Origin: Cenococcum geophilum 1.58
Lineage: Eukaryota; Ascomycota; Dothideomycetes; Gloniales; Gloniaceae
Reading direction: 5' to 3'
DNA: 64,000 nucleotides
NCBI GenBank assembly: GCA_001692895.1
Contig: KV748190.1
Span: forward strand, 1,823,645 to 1,887,644
The notes beneath the pieces were generated by a model. It had not been told where the DNA came from. It saw only the letters and a list, made by a program, of their open reading frames with translations, and made no database searches. A program made the position numbers and the translations under genes. Every line of letters starts with the position of its first letter. Position 1 is the stretch's first letter. Below, in pieces: positions 11,231 through 23,101 of the stretch.

Positions 11231-12354
11231 TTTAAATTGCGCGCGGTTATTATATAAGTACCCCACTAAAATAAGCCCCTAAGGGGGCTATTAATAAAGG
11301 CTTTGATAGAGAACCCTATAGTATCTTATTAGGAGTTAGATCTAGATAATATATAACTATTTTAAAGCCTTTTTACCCGTATAAAGCCATTTACAAAGCT
11401 AATCTAGTAAGTGCTGTATCTACTCCTACTGTAAATTAGCCTACTATATAGCTACTTCCTTACTAACCTTTTAGGCCTATATAACCGTCTCAATCTCCTT
11501 AATAACCTTAAACCGTAGGGAGTACTATTAGACCTCTTTTTACCGGCCAGCCCGCCATTTACTATCCTATTTATTTTTAGAAAGAGCATAATAGAAAAGG
11601 GTAATTTTATAGTCTAGAGGGTACCTACGTATAGCAAAGACTAAAAAGTCTAATAGTACTTAGGCCAACACTAACACTTCAAATTTACAATAGTGCGTTT
11701 AGCTTTTTTTGGTTAATTTTATAAGCAAGAATATAAAGCAAATTCTAGAATAGTTGTTATAGAGGAGAGGAGGATTAATATTAATAACAAGACAGAATAG
11801 CTAGTAAAAAAAGGAGAAGATAGGGTATTTTAATAGACGAATAATAAGTAAAGAGTAAACTAACTACTTATAAAAATAAGGACGTAATAAAACGTATAAA
11901 TAAGGATATAAGTCTATATACCTTTAAGTACTAGCTGTTTAGCGTCTTAAATATAAGTCCTTTATTAATATAAGGCAGATTAATAGGAGTTATTATACAG
12001 TCTATATAAGGCGGTGCTCTTATAAAGGGCTTAGCTAAAATGGTAATTAAACTACCCTAGAACGCACTAATAGCTCCTTTACTATAGATAGGGAGTAAAT
12101 ATATAAGATTAACTAGCTAAGATAAGTCTACTACTTAAGCAGTATTCTACTCTATAAAGGGTAGGTGTTAGGAGTAGATTATATAATACTATTTCTACTA
12201 GGTAAGGCGTTATTAGGAGGTTATTATTAGCTTCCGGTTCTAGTTTATAACTTTATATAAACGCCTCTAAACACTATACCATTGGGGCTACCTAAAAGGT
12301 AAGTTGTTTATTTACCTTATTTTAACCTTAGGCTAAGCTTATTAGCTATTAAGG
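11231..12354. other. AT-rich decayed repeat, family not recognised
   Basis: About 1.1 kb between the hAT element and the putative LTR of the truncated gypsy. All frames are broken by TAA/TAG. A short GC-balanced motif near 11270-11290 could be a transposon end, but I could not find a matching inverted partner. No gene is visible. Confidence 0.4.
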
Positions 12355-12592
12355 TGTTAGCGACTTAGTCAATTAAGGTATAGGTACGGTAAAAGGGGAC
12401 GCGCAAGCCTATACAATTAGATTGTCTATAAACGAGAATCTAAAGCTAAGGAAAGGAAGGGAGAAGAAGAGCGCCGTTTAATGTTTTATAAGATCTTCGC
12501 GTCATATAACCGCAATATGCGGTAATCTGTAGTAACTTGCCGGTATAAAGTTCTGCTAAGTTCTACTAAGTTCTACTAGTGCTGTAATATTA
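12355..12592 (-). repeat. Putative 3' LTR of the truncated gypsy element
   Basis: The stretch starts TGTTAGCG and ends just before a run of C (polypurine tract of the minus-strand element). Its position matches that of the LTR in the inner gypsy copy. Because the partner LTR is lost, both ends are approximate. Confidence 0.45.
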
Positions 12593-14813
12593 CCCCCCCC
12601 CTCTAAAAAAGCCTGCCCTTAGGCTTTATTACTAAAAGTCTTAGTAAAAGAATCTAACTAATTAGATAACTTTAACCGCCGGTTAAAGTTCCTAGATATC
12701 TTAAGACCTTATATAACTAGGAAATTTCTAAAGCATTTTTATTCTTATATTCTTCTAGTAGCTTATTATCTTCGCTATACTAATATTCTATTTACTTATC
12801 TAGGTACTTTAGCGGTCCGGGTTTATTAGGGTAATAGCTATAAAACTCTTAAAGCTTATAGGGACTACCTATAAAGTTCTATATAGAGTACTAAGTAGGG
12901 TTTAGGTTATATCCTTTCTAACTAATATAATACTTTAACGTTCCCTTTACAAGTTTATAGGCTAGTATTTCTTTAATTTCCTATTTATTATCGCCATTAA
13001 CTTAAATTAGTAAGGGAGGTTTATTCTTTTATTTGGGTAATAGGTTATTTATAGCTTTCTATAGCTTATCTGGTAAGAAAATAAGGTAAACTTTAATTAA
13101 GTCTGGGAGCTTAACCTTATACAAGTTACCTACTTTATTAAAAATCTTATACAGTCCTACCATTTTATAGTCTAGCTTATGGCTAGGCCGTTTTATTTTC
13201 TAGTTCTTTATTATAACCTAGACTATATCGCCTATAGTAAAGTTAGGCTTACACCTATACTTATTTACTTGCTATTTTATTAATTTTTAGGCCTTTTTTA
13301 GGTTTATATAGGCTACTTTTTAGGCTTCTTCTAAGCGCTTAGCGTATTGCTAGGCTTCCTTATAAGATAGTTTTTCGCGTATAGTCTAGGGCCCTTTTAG
13401 TCTTTCTTAGTTAAAGCTTATATAGGGTAGGTAACCCATTTTTAGTTAAATAGGGGCAAATCCGGTAGAGTCGTAGAGTAAGGTTGCTTAGGTATAGTCT
13501 ATTAAGGGCAACGGTTTAGCCTAGTTATTTTAAAAATAGTTAATAAAAGGCCAGAGTCTCTAGTCTAAGTATTAATTTATAATCTCTATTTAACCGTTTA
13601 TCTAGGGGTAATATACCGTAAAAAGCTTTAACTTAATACTTAGGATTTAAGTAAACTTATTCTAAAAGGCTAATATAAACTACAGCCTATAGTTAGATAT
13701 AATAGTATCTAGTAGTCCGTAAATTTGGTAGACGTAGTAGATATATAGTTAGGCCGCCTCTTTAGCATTAATATTTTTATAATAGGGAATTAAAAACAGG
13801 CGCTTACTAAAGCGGTTAACTAGGATTATAACTATATTATATCTATTACGGTCTAGAGGTAGCTTATAAAAGTCTATAGAAATATATTACTAGGGGCGGT
13901 CGGGTATTAGGAGGGGTTTTAATAGTCCTAGGGTCTTATCTTATAGGATTATAGACCTATAGTAGTTATTGCAGTTCCGTATATAGCAGTTAATATTTAT
14001 AATTATTTTAGGCTAGTAGTAGCGGTCGCTAATAATCTTACGGGTCTTATTTTTTTTAAAGTAGGCCGTAGAGACCTAGGTATGTGCTTTAGCAATAAGC
14101 TAAGTCTATAAGTTCTATTCCTCTACTACCACTAGCCGTTTACGGTGCTTAAGTAGTCTACTTTTAAGGGACTATAGGCTAGAAATATTCTTTACCTTTT
14201 CGCGGTACTCCTATAGAGAAGGGGCCGTACGGTTTACCTATAGTAGTTTATTAATAAGGTTTAGTTCTATAAAGTTAATAGGGTATATCTCGGCATCTAA
14301 AGAGTCTATATTTAGTTCTGCCTATATCTAAGAGTTAAGGTGCTCTAGTTATAATAGTACTTAGGTTTATAATAAGATCTTTACAGCTATCTAGTTATTT
14401 ATATCCTGTTTACGCCTTATAAGGGCGTCCGCACGATTAGTGGCGCCTAGCCTATATATAATTAAAAAGTTAAACTAAAATAGGGTATCCGCCTAGCGCG
14501 CCTACTAGGCCGTAAGGGCCTTTATTATTATAAAATATTCTAAGGCCTTATAATTAGAAACTACTTAGATAAACTTAAGGGTACCTTTTAGTTAGGCTTG
14601 CTAGTGCTAATAGCTAGAAATAATAGCTAGCATTTCTTTATTATAAATTGGGTAGTTTAGCTTAGCATCTACTATAGTCTTTAAATAGTAAGCAATAGGG
14701 TGCTATTCTCCATCTATCTGCTTTTGGGAGTAAACGCTAGCTATAACGCTATCTAAGGCATCGGTTTCTAGCATTAAGGGCCATTTTAGGTTAAAGTAGG
14801 CAAGTAAGGGAGC

Positions 14814-15024
14814 TGTTACGGCTCAAACAAATGCCTCTAAACCGAAGCTTGAACGAATGCTATATTACGAAGATACTAAGCTAAAGAGAAGGAAAAGGGG
14901 TCGCTAGGACCAATGTAAATAAATATATAAGGTAAGCCGCTAAGGCGCTAGCTTTAGGCGGGCTAATTATAGGTCGGCAGAATATAGCAGAATTTGGCAG
15001 GTAATGTATAATAGCGCTATTACA
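14814..15024 (-). repeat. 3' LTR of the nested gypsy element
   Basis: A 211-bp direct repeat of 20793-21003 with only scattered differences. The adjacent C-rich tract at 15025-15033 is the complement of the polypurine tract, which marks this as the 3' LTR. Confidence 0.92.
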
Positions 15025-18000
15025 TCGCCCCCCTCTTTAAAAGAAAGCTTACCTTTAGGCTTAGTTAGAAATAGGGTAGTACTAGGCTTATAAACATAGG
15101 ATTATAAAATATAAGATAAGGAGATAAAGGGGATATAAGTACGTCTAGACTAAGTATAAAGGGCGATTATAGGCTAAGTGGAAGTACTAGGCTAGAAAGA
15201 GTAGCCGCTAAAAGTCTTAGCACGGATCTAACTAATTAGATAACTTTAACCAGTAGTTAAAGTTCCTAAATATCTAAAATTTTATAGTACTAGCAGAAAA
15301 ACGGCAGAATATAGCAGAATTGGCAGATAGCTATATTAGGGCTTTAGGGCGTTTTTATCCCTATATTCTTCCGGTAACTTATTATCTTTATTATACTAGC
15401 ATTTTATCCATTCGTCTAGGTACTTTAGGGGTCTAGGCGTATTAGGGTATTAGTTATAGAATTCTTTAAGCTTCTAGGGGTAGCCTATAAAGTTCTATAT
15501 AGGGTACTAGGTTAGGTTAGAATTATAGCCCTTCTATTAAATACGGTACTTTAGCGTTCCCTATACTATCTTATAGGCCAATATTTTGTTAACTTCCTAT
15601 TTATTATTACCGTTTACTTAAACTAGTAGGGGAGGCTTATTCTTTTATCTAGGCAATAAGTCGTTTACAGCTTTCTATAACTTATTTAGTAAGAAAATAG
15701 GGTAAACCCTAATTAAATCTGGGAGCTTTATCTTATACAAGTTGCCTATCTTCTTAAGAACTTTATATAGTCCTACTATCTAGTAGTCTAGCTTATGGCT
15801 AGGTCGTTTAGTTTTCTAATTCCTTATTATAATTTAGACTATATTACTAGGGGCAAAATCGGGCTCTTAATGGTGTTTATTTGCCTACTATTCTATTAAC
15901 CTTTAAGCTTTTTCTAGGCTCTTACGGGCTACTATCTAAGCTTCCTCTAACCGTTTAGTATACTATTAGGCCTTAGTATAGGATAGCTTCTCTTATATGG
16001 TCTAGGGTTCTTTTAGCCTTTTCTAATTAAAGCTTATATAGGGTAAGTATTTTATTTCTAGCTAAATTGGGGTAAACCCTATAGAGTTATAGGGTAGGGT
16101 TGCTTACGCATAGTCTATTAATGGTAGTAGTTTAAACTAGTTATTCTAGAAATAGTTAATAAAGGGCTTAAGCCTCTAGTCTAGGTACTAATTTATAATC
16201 TCTGTTTAACCGTCTATCTGGGGGTAATAAGCCGTAGAAAGCTTTAGCTTAATGCTTAAAATCTAGGTAAACTTATTCTAAAAGGCCGATATAAACTATA
16301 GCCTATAATTGGATATAATAATATCTAAAAGTCTATAGATTTAGTAGACGTAATAGATAAATAGCCAAGCTACCTCTTTAGCATTAATATTCTTATAACA
16401 GGGAATTAAAAACAGGCGTTTACTAAAGCGGTTAACTATAACTATAACTATATCGTATCTGTTACGGTCCCTAGGTAGTTTATAAAAGTCTATAGAGATA
16501 TACTACTAAGGGCGCTCTAGTATTAGGAGTGGCTTAAGTAATCCTAGGGTTTTATCTTATAGGATTATAGCTCTCTAGCAGTCTTTGCAGTTCTATATAT
16601 ATTAATTAATATCTATAACCATTCTTAGCCAGTAGTAGTAGTAGTAGTTAATAATTTTACGGGTCTTATTCTTGCTAGAGTATACCATTAAAACTTAGCA
16701 ATAAGCTTTATAGATTAGTTTAGTCTATAGATTGTTAATATTAGGGACTATAAGCCGCTCCTAGTATAGGAGCAATCCTTCCTCCGTCTGAAAATTAGAG
16801 TCTCCTTTTATAGCTTATTTGCGGAGGGCCCTTAGGGCATTAGCTATACGGTTTATAATTAAAAGGCGGTTAATTAGCCCTATTAGCTTATCTAAGGACT
16901 CCTCTATTAGTGCTAGCTCGTTTTACTAGGAGTCTAGCTCCTTAAAAATCCGTAGGTTAAGCTATTCTAAATATAAAAGGGCATATATCTAATATTAGGT
17001 CTTTGGCTTATCCTAAGGTCCTATATCTTATTCTCTTTAGGTTAGGGCATTAGCCTTAGAGTTTTACTTACTAGAATAATATATAATTATAAAGAAGAAT
17101 TAGAAGAGTATTTTAGCCTACTAGGCTTATTATTTAGTAAGCTGCTTTATAGTTATAAAGTACTCTAGGGCTTTATAATCTATATATATATCTTAATCTA
17201 AGAGTTTATACCTTTAAGCTCTATACGCTATTAGGAAAGTGATTAAATAATAGCTCGTATTTCTTTATTATATACTTTATAGTTATACTTAGCTAGGTTT
17301 ATTATCTTTAAGAAGAAAGCTATAGGGTACTATTTACTATCTAAATATAACTGTAATAGGATTCCCGCTATAACTCTATTAGAGGCGTCTATTTTTAGCA
17401 TTAATTTAAGGTCTAGGTTATAGTAATAAAGAATTAGGGAAGAGATAAGCTAATCCTTTATCTCTTTAAAGGCTTCTATATAGCTATTATTAAAGATAAA
17501 AGGCGTATCCTTCCTAGTTAGTTATATAAGAGGTTTTACTATAATTCCGTAGTTATAGATAAACTAGTGGTAGAAGTTATAAAAACTAAAAAAGGATTAG
17601 ATTCCTTTTACTATATAAGGGGCCTTCTAGTTACGGATTACCTTTACCTTTTTAGGGTTAACCTTAATTCCTTCTATAGTTATAATAAACCTAAGGTATT
17701 TTATACGTTTTACCCTAAACTTATATTTCTTAATATTAACTTATAAGCCTGCGTTTTGTAGTCTCTCTAGGACCTTCTTAACATAAACTTAATACTTAAG
17801 TTCGTTGTCTAAGTATATAAAAATATCGTCTAGGTATACTATATAGAATTTATTAAGGTAATTAAAAAAACGTTATTTATATATCTTTAGTACATAGCTA
17901 GTCCGTTTATTAGTCTAAAAAGAAGAACTTTATATTTATAGGAACTATAATAGGTACGGAATGTTATTAAATCTTTAGATATAGGGTCTATCCTAATTTA

Positions 18001-20792
18001 GTAGAAAGCTTAGCGGATATTAAGTTTAGTAAAGATCTTTACCTAGCTTAGACGTGTAAGGGCCTTACCAATCAAAGGAACAGAATACCGATCCTTTTAA
18101 GTAATAGTGTTTAGCTTTTAATAGTTAATACAAAAATAAAGGCCTCTATTAGGCTTTTTTATAAACAGAATAGGAAAAGTAAAAGAGGCTTAACTTAGCT
18201 TGATAAACCCTTTATCTAGGTTATTAATTAAGTACTACTTTATTACTTTTAGCTTACCCATTAATTAATAGTAGAGGGGGCTATAGCCTAGCAAGTTATT
18301 GGCTTTTAATTAAATCTTATAATTATATATCTAGTAGGGGGGTAACTTATCTAAGGCCGCCTTTAAAAATGCATCCTTATAGTCTATATAAATGGTAAAA
18401 ATGAGGCGTTTAACTAGTTCCTTATTAGTTTCCTTAGCTAGCCTTTCCTCTCTATTATTAATAATTCGGTTAATCTTATATAGGCTTATTATAAAGACCT
18501 TATTATCCTTCTAGTATATATTAAAATAGAACGCTATAGCGCTAATTATGATAATGTTTATAATAGGGGGGTTGCCTAATAATAGGGGTGTACGTAACTT
18601 TAGGGACTTCTAGGGTACTAGCGTTATTATTACTTCTTTTAGCTCCTATTATATCTTCTAAAGGTTATCCCTTATATTTTATTAATACGTTCTTTTCTAT
18701 ACCGGTTAAATCTATACAATTTAGATATCGTCTATATTACTATCTATCCCGCTTCTATACGTAGAGTCCTCTTTAAACGTAGTACTTTAGAAGAGTATCT
18801 TTATTAGTATAGAGTTCTTTCTAGCTTCGCGGTGGGCGTCTTTTTAGGTAAAGGCTAGGTCACGGGCCTAGATATCCTACTAGTAGGTAAGGTTAACCCT
18901 TATAGCTAGTGTCTTACGGTTAGTTCGGATCTCCCTAATAAAGGAGGGTAACCTTAATCTATCCTCCGGCTAAATAAACTGTCTTTATTATATATTTAAC
19001 TAAATATTAAAATAGAATATCTATTTTTATCTAAGGATTATATTATAGGACCCTAGGTCTAGAATGTAAAAGGGGATACTATATTAGCGTCGTCCGTTAA
19101 AAGTAATATATAACTTTAAAATATAGGTAACAGGCTAACCGGCTTAGCCATTATAGCCTTTTACCTAAATAGGCTTCTCTAGTTAAATGGCTTCTGTATT
19201 TAAAAACTTAGCAACATTATTTATATAGGCAGTATTTATAAAGGTAAAGCTATTTGCTCTAGTATTAATAAGGGCAATTATATTAACTCTATATCCATTT
19301 TAAGATACTATATATAAAACTATAAAATACTTTCTACCTATTAACTAACTAAGATTAATCTCTTTAAGATTAATAGGGTACCCTAGGGGGAAGTCTTTCC
19401 CTAGGGTTCTTCTTTTCCTAACTTATTAGACGTTTTTTCTTCCTCTATCTCCTTAATATTACCTATATCCTTTAGCTCCAGGCAAAATAAGGCAAAGTAA
19501 CCCTACTTATTATAGTTATAGTATATAGCCGAGGCAGGGTTAATTAGAGTATTACAGCAAATACTAGTTAATAGCGTAGTATATAACTAATTAGGTAAGG
19601 CTTACTAGTATATAGTTATAACCGCCTTTAGTATAGAAGCAGTTATAACTTATCTTCCTACTCTAGCTCCTATAGGTATAGTTAGTAAGTTCCAATTATT
19701 ACGGAGTCGCTTCTATTAATTCGGGTAGGCGTTAATCCGCTTTAGTTTTAAGTCTAATAATAGGTAATAAGCTATAAGTCTTTTATAGGTTAGCAGGTTA
19801 TTTAAGGTTATAATAATCTTTTCTTATAGCTGGATTATTAGCTTATTATATAGGTCTAATTAGTAGTTTTTAAAGGGAACCTAGCCTTCTCCTATAAGGT
19901 ATAGGAATTAAGTCTAGAATTTAGCAAAAAGTTAGTTTAGTTTTATTATTAGGCGATTATAGTTATAACGGGTATCCCGTACTTTATTTAGGTTAATATA
20001 AATAGCCGCTAGGTACTATATTATTTTATTAATAAATATAAATCAAATAGGGGAGTCGTCCTTAAACTTAGCTTAAAGGTGCCATTAGGCGTCCCCAGTG
20101 GTTTAACTAAAGAGGTAGAGCATTTTAGCTTCTTTAGAAAGGAAATAGTTATAGTTAACACGGAGCTTTCCTTATACTTAAATCCTCTAATTCTTAAAGG
20201 TAGGGTCTATCCTATTAAATAGTAGTAGGGGGTTAGGGAGCTTAACGGACTTTAATTACTTTATTATTATATCCGTGCTTCCTAGTATATTATATTTAGT
20301 AAAGTAAATAGGTCGGCTAGGGCTTTAAGAAGGGGAAGCTAGGCTATTTTATAGGGCTATAAGGCTTTCTAGGATCTTTTATAGGGTCTCTTATATATTT
20401 CTTACTTTAAGATAATTAGCCCTCCAGCTAGGTACAAAAGCACGAATCTGCTTATATACGTCTATAATAATATTATTATCTTCAATTTCTAATCCTAATT
20501 AGATCTTAGGTTCCTTTTAGGTAAAGGCAGCTCTCTTAAATAAGCTTGCTTTAGGTGCTATTATTAGCTTCCTAAGGTTTTATTAGTATTATACGCTTTG
20601 GTTTTAATTCTAGGGGTATAGGTTTAGTCCTATTTAGCTTATAAGGTAGGATATTATCTAGGCCTTCCTAGGCAATATAGAGTTGTTTTAGTGTCTAAGT
20701 ATAGCGCGTTAATGCGTTATTGCAGACAAAGTTTCTTTAGGGTGGGATATTATTAAGGCCTTCCTAGGTAAGGTAGGGTAAGCTTAGTATAA

Positions 20793-21003
20793 TGTCACGG
20801 CTTAAATAAATGCCTTTAAACCGAAGCTTAAACGAATGCTATATTACGAAGATACTAAGCTAAAGAGAAGGAAAAGGGGTCGCTAGGACCGATGTAAACA
20901 AATATATAGGGTAAGCCGCTAAGGCGCTAGCTTTGGGCGGGCTAATTATAGGTCGGCAGAATATGGCAGAATTTAGTAGGTAATGTGCGATAGCGCCGTT
21001 ACA
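20793..21003 (-). repeat. 5' LTR of the nested gypsy element
   Basis: A 211-bp partner of 14814-15024. It begins TGTCACGG and ends GTTACA and is followed at once by the second copy of the target duplication GGAGC. Confidence 0.92.
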
Positions 21004-21727
21004 GGAGCAGAGACTAGTCGTTTCTTAAGCTTATTAAAGGCCTGCCTATATACGGTATTAAAGTAAAAGGGCTGGTCCTTATAGGTAAGTAGGCTTAGTA
21101 GCTAGGCAATTTTACTATAGTTTTTAATAAAGCGTTAGTAGAAGTTATAAAACCCTAAAAATAACTACACCCCCTTTACGGTCCTTAGGGGTACCTATTA
21201 GTTAATTACAGCTATCTTTTTTAGGTCTACCTTAATTCTATTTATACTAATAATAAACCCTAGGTACTTTATACGCTTAATACTAAATTCTAACTTTTTA
21301 ATATTGGCTTAGAGGCTAGCTTCCTAAAGCCGTTATAGGACTTTATAGACATGCTTTTTATATTCTAGTTCATTTTTAAAGTAGATTATAATATTATCTA
21401 GGTATACTGTATAGAAGTTATTAAGGTAGTTAAATAGTATATTATTTATATATTATTAGTATATAGCTAGTCCGTTAGTTAGTTTAAAAGGTAGTACTTT
21501 ATATTTATACGTTCCGTAATAGGTCCGAAACGTAATAAGGTCTTCTAATTTAAGGTCTATCCTAATTTAGTAAAAAGCCTAGCGGATATTAAGCTTTATA
21601 AAGATCTTAGCTCTACTTATTTGGGCTAAAGTCTTATTAAATAAAGGCAGTAGGTAGCGGTCTTTAAGGGTTAAATTATTAAGCTTACGGTAGTCGATAT
21701 AGAAATAAAGTCCTCTATTTAGCTTTT

Positions 21728-22773
21728 TGAGCTATCCCAGTGATTGCCACCCCGTTAAGCAGGAGTTGGTCTGTGCCACAGCGCATGGGGGCTTGGCTTG
21801 AGTGGTAAGGTAGCAGAGGCCGACCCGGGAGTTGGAACTTGGTTGAAGTCAGTCATTAGCATGCTGCTTTAAGCACTATGGTTGGCGGCTTTAATTTGCG
21901 CCTCTAGGGATGCTTCGGATAGGAGGTTAAGAGGCGTACTTCTGTCGGCGAATGTTGGATAGTCGGCTTGGAAGTCAAAGCCGCTGTACCTCTCGTACTG
22001 CTACAGATTAGGGATTTCAGTGATGCAGTTTCGTTTTCCTAGGTGGGAACGTCCATACGCACCACTGTTGACTGCGGAGAATTCATGCCAGTAAGCTTAA
22101 GTAATCCACTTTATCGGCCTAGGCCGACTTATGTCTTCATGGCCTCCAAAAACAGCGCGGATGTCAATTGTCTCGATGAGTTCTGCCAGATGGAATGACT
22201 GGGCAGGGTTCAGCCTTGGCATATTTTAGCAATATTAGGTATTTACTTCTCTAGTCGCCAGGTTTCGGTTATATTTCTGGCCAGGAGCCAGGATACCTCT
22301 TGTTAGCGTATTTAAATTGCCCTCAAAGCGATACACGACGTGTTGAACTGTAGAACTCGTATGTAGATTGATCTATAAAGAAAAGAGACTATATATACAT
22401 GATGTAGATGGCAAAAGGCTGACGACGATGCTGACGACTATTTGTAATTGTTGCCTAATTGCCACCCGATCGATATTGCCACTCAGTCGATAATAGGTAA
22501 TAGAAATAGGTCGATAGGTAATGGAAATCCGATTCTGGTCAACACGACGCATTCTAGAACAAGGACGGCTCGTTCCGGAATGAGGCAGAAATGTTCCACA
22601 ATATTGTGTGTACCAGTATCAGTCCGAACAAGTGGATTTGGATTCAAATCCGCTCCACTCCGATCCAAATAGATCACCGTTTGAAGGAATTCAGTGGTTT
22701 CGTTGGAGTAAAAAAAACCGTCCTGTACTAGGAAAAGGCTCGACGCACGGCTCAGGAACGATTTTCTAGGCAT
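21728..22773 (-). pseudogene. Unidentified pseudogene, 3'-truncated by gypsy and split by a solo LTR
   Basis: Minus-strand coding-like sequence with normal base composition. It appears to start at ATG 22773 (MPRKSFLSRASSLF) and reads openly to 22549, where a solo LTR splits it. Removing the LTR and one target duplication lets the frame continue (VVYRFEGNLNTLTRGILAPG). A possible very short intron follows near 22237-22206, then a further open stretch (about 22200-21735) including IRAVFGGHEDISRPRP and YSGFDFQADYPTFADR. That stretch is broken by TAG or TAA at three or four positions where Gln is likely. The right part ends at the gypsy junction. I do not recognise the family. It lies downstream of, and on the same strand as, the pyruvate-decarboxylase-type gene. 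Confidence 0.55.
22341..22544 (-). mobile_element. Solo LTR (copia-type) with perfect 5-bp target duplication
   Basis: This 204-bp segment begins TGTTGAACTG and ends TGGTCAACA on the plus strand. CGACG flanks it on both sides (22336-22340 and 22545-22549). Related sequence occurs at about 25655-25771 and 26211-26318 beside copia RNase H, which gives the family and the minus orientation. It has no internal region, as expected after LTR-LTR recombination. It shows few RIP-type changes and so is probably recent. Confidence 0.9.
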
Positions 22774-23101
22774 GGACTTTAGGAAGAAAACGTATGATGT
22801 TTTCCTCTAGCTTTTTAACAGCAGGATACCCAGTTTTACATAACATGTTAGAGCCTATTGAAAGTCTTACTAGTGCTCATCGCGGATAGGCTACAGAGAA
22901 ATAGTTCGATGGAGCGTAGTGCCTTTCAGTGGGGTATCATTCCAAAAGGCCTTGAAGCTAAGTGAATGAGAGGGCTGAAATGAATGTAGGTCGAGCAAGA
23001 TTCGAGGCGCACAAGAGTTCAGAGCTGTCCCTCCCGAAAATTTCTCAAGTTCCCATTAAATGACGATAATTCTAGCATAGGAAAATTCGGTCGACACACT
23101 C
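22774..23101. other. Intergenic, nothing recognised
   Basis: About 330 bp between the pseudogene start and the stop codon of the decarboxylase-type gene. It presumably holds the 3' UTR of that gene and the former promoter of the pseudogene. No specific site can be supported. Confidence 0.4.

Larger units (their letters stand above)
14814..21003 (-). mobile_element. Full-length Ty3/gypsy LTR retrotransposon nested in another gypsy
   Basis: This 6190-bp element has two 211-bp LTRs (14814-15024 and 20793-21003), each starting TGT(T/C)ACGG and ending TTACA. A perfect 5-bp target duplication GGAGC lies at 14809-14813 and 21004-21008. The polypurine tract sits beside the left LTR, so the element reads on the minus strand. 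Minus-strand domains run from gag (about 20.7-19.7 kb), through a zinc-knuckle-like stretch near 19.5-19.7 kb, to RT with VYLDDIFIY at about 17.81-17.84 kb, RNase H near 17 kb and integrase near 16 kb. The RT catalytic motif is still legible, but stops occur throughout. It interrupts the RT/RNase H region of the older gypsy copy. Confidence 0.92.
12355..21727 (-). mobile_element. Truncated Ty3/gypsy element hosting a second gypsy insertion
   Basis: Minus-strand gypsy pol, now in two pieces: 12355-14813 and 21009-21727. The right piece contains RT with the degraded catalytic motif VYLDNIIIY near 21380-21410. The left piece carries the RNase H and integrase part, then a polypurine tract (C-run at about 12593-12602 on the plus strand) and a putative 3' LTR at about 12355-12592. 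The element stops abruptly near 21727 inside RT, where sequence changes to GC-normal pseudogene DNA. The 5' LTR, gag and N-terminal RT are therefore missing. Dense TAA/TAG codons show RIP. The 14814-21003 interval is a younger insertion. Confidence 0.82.
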
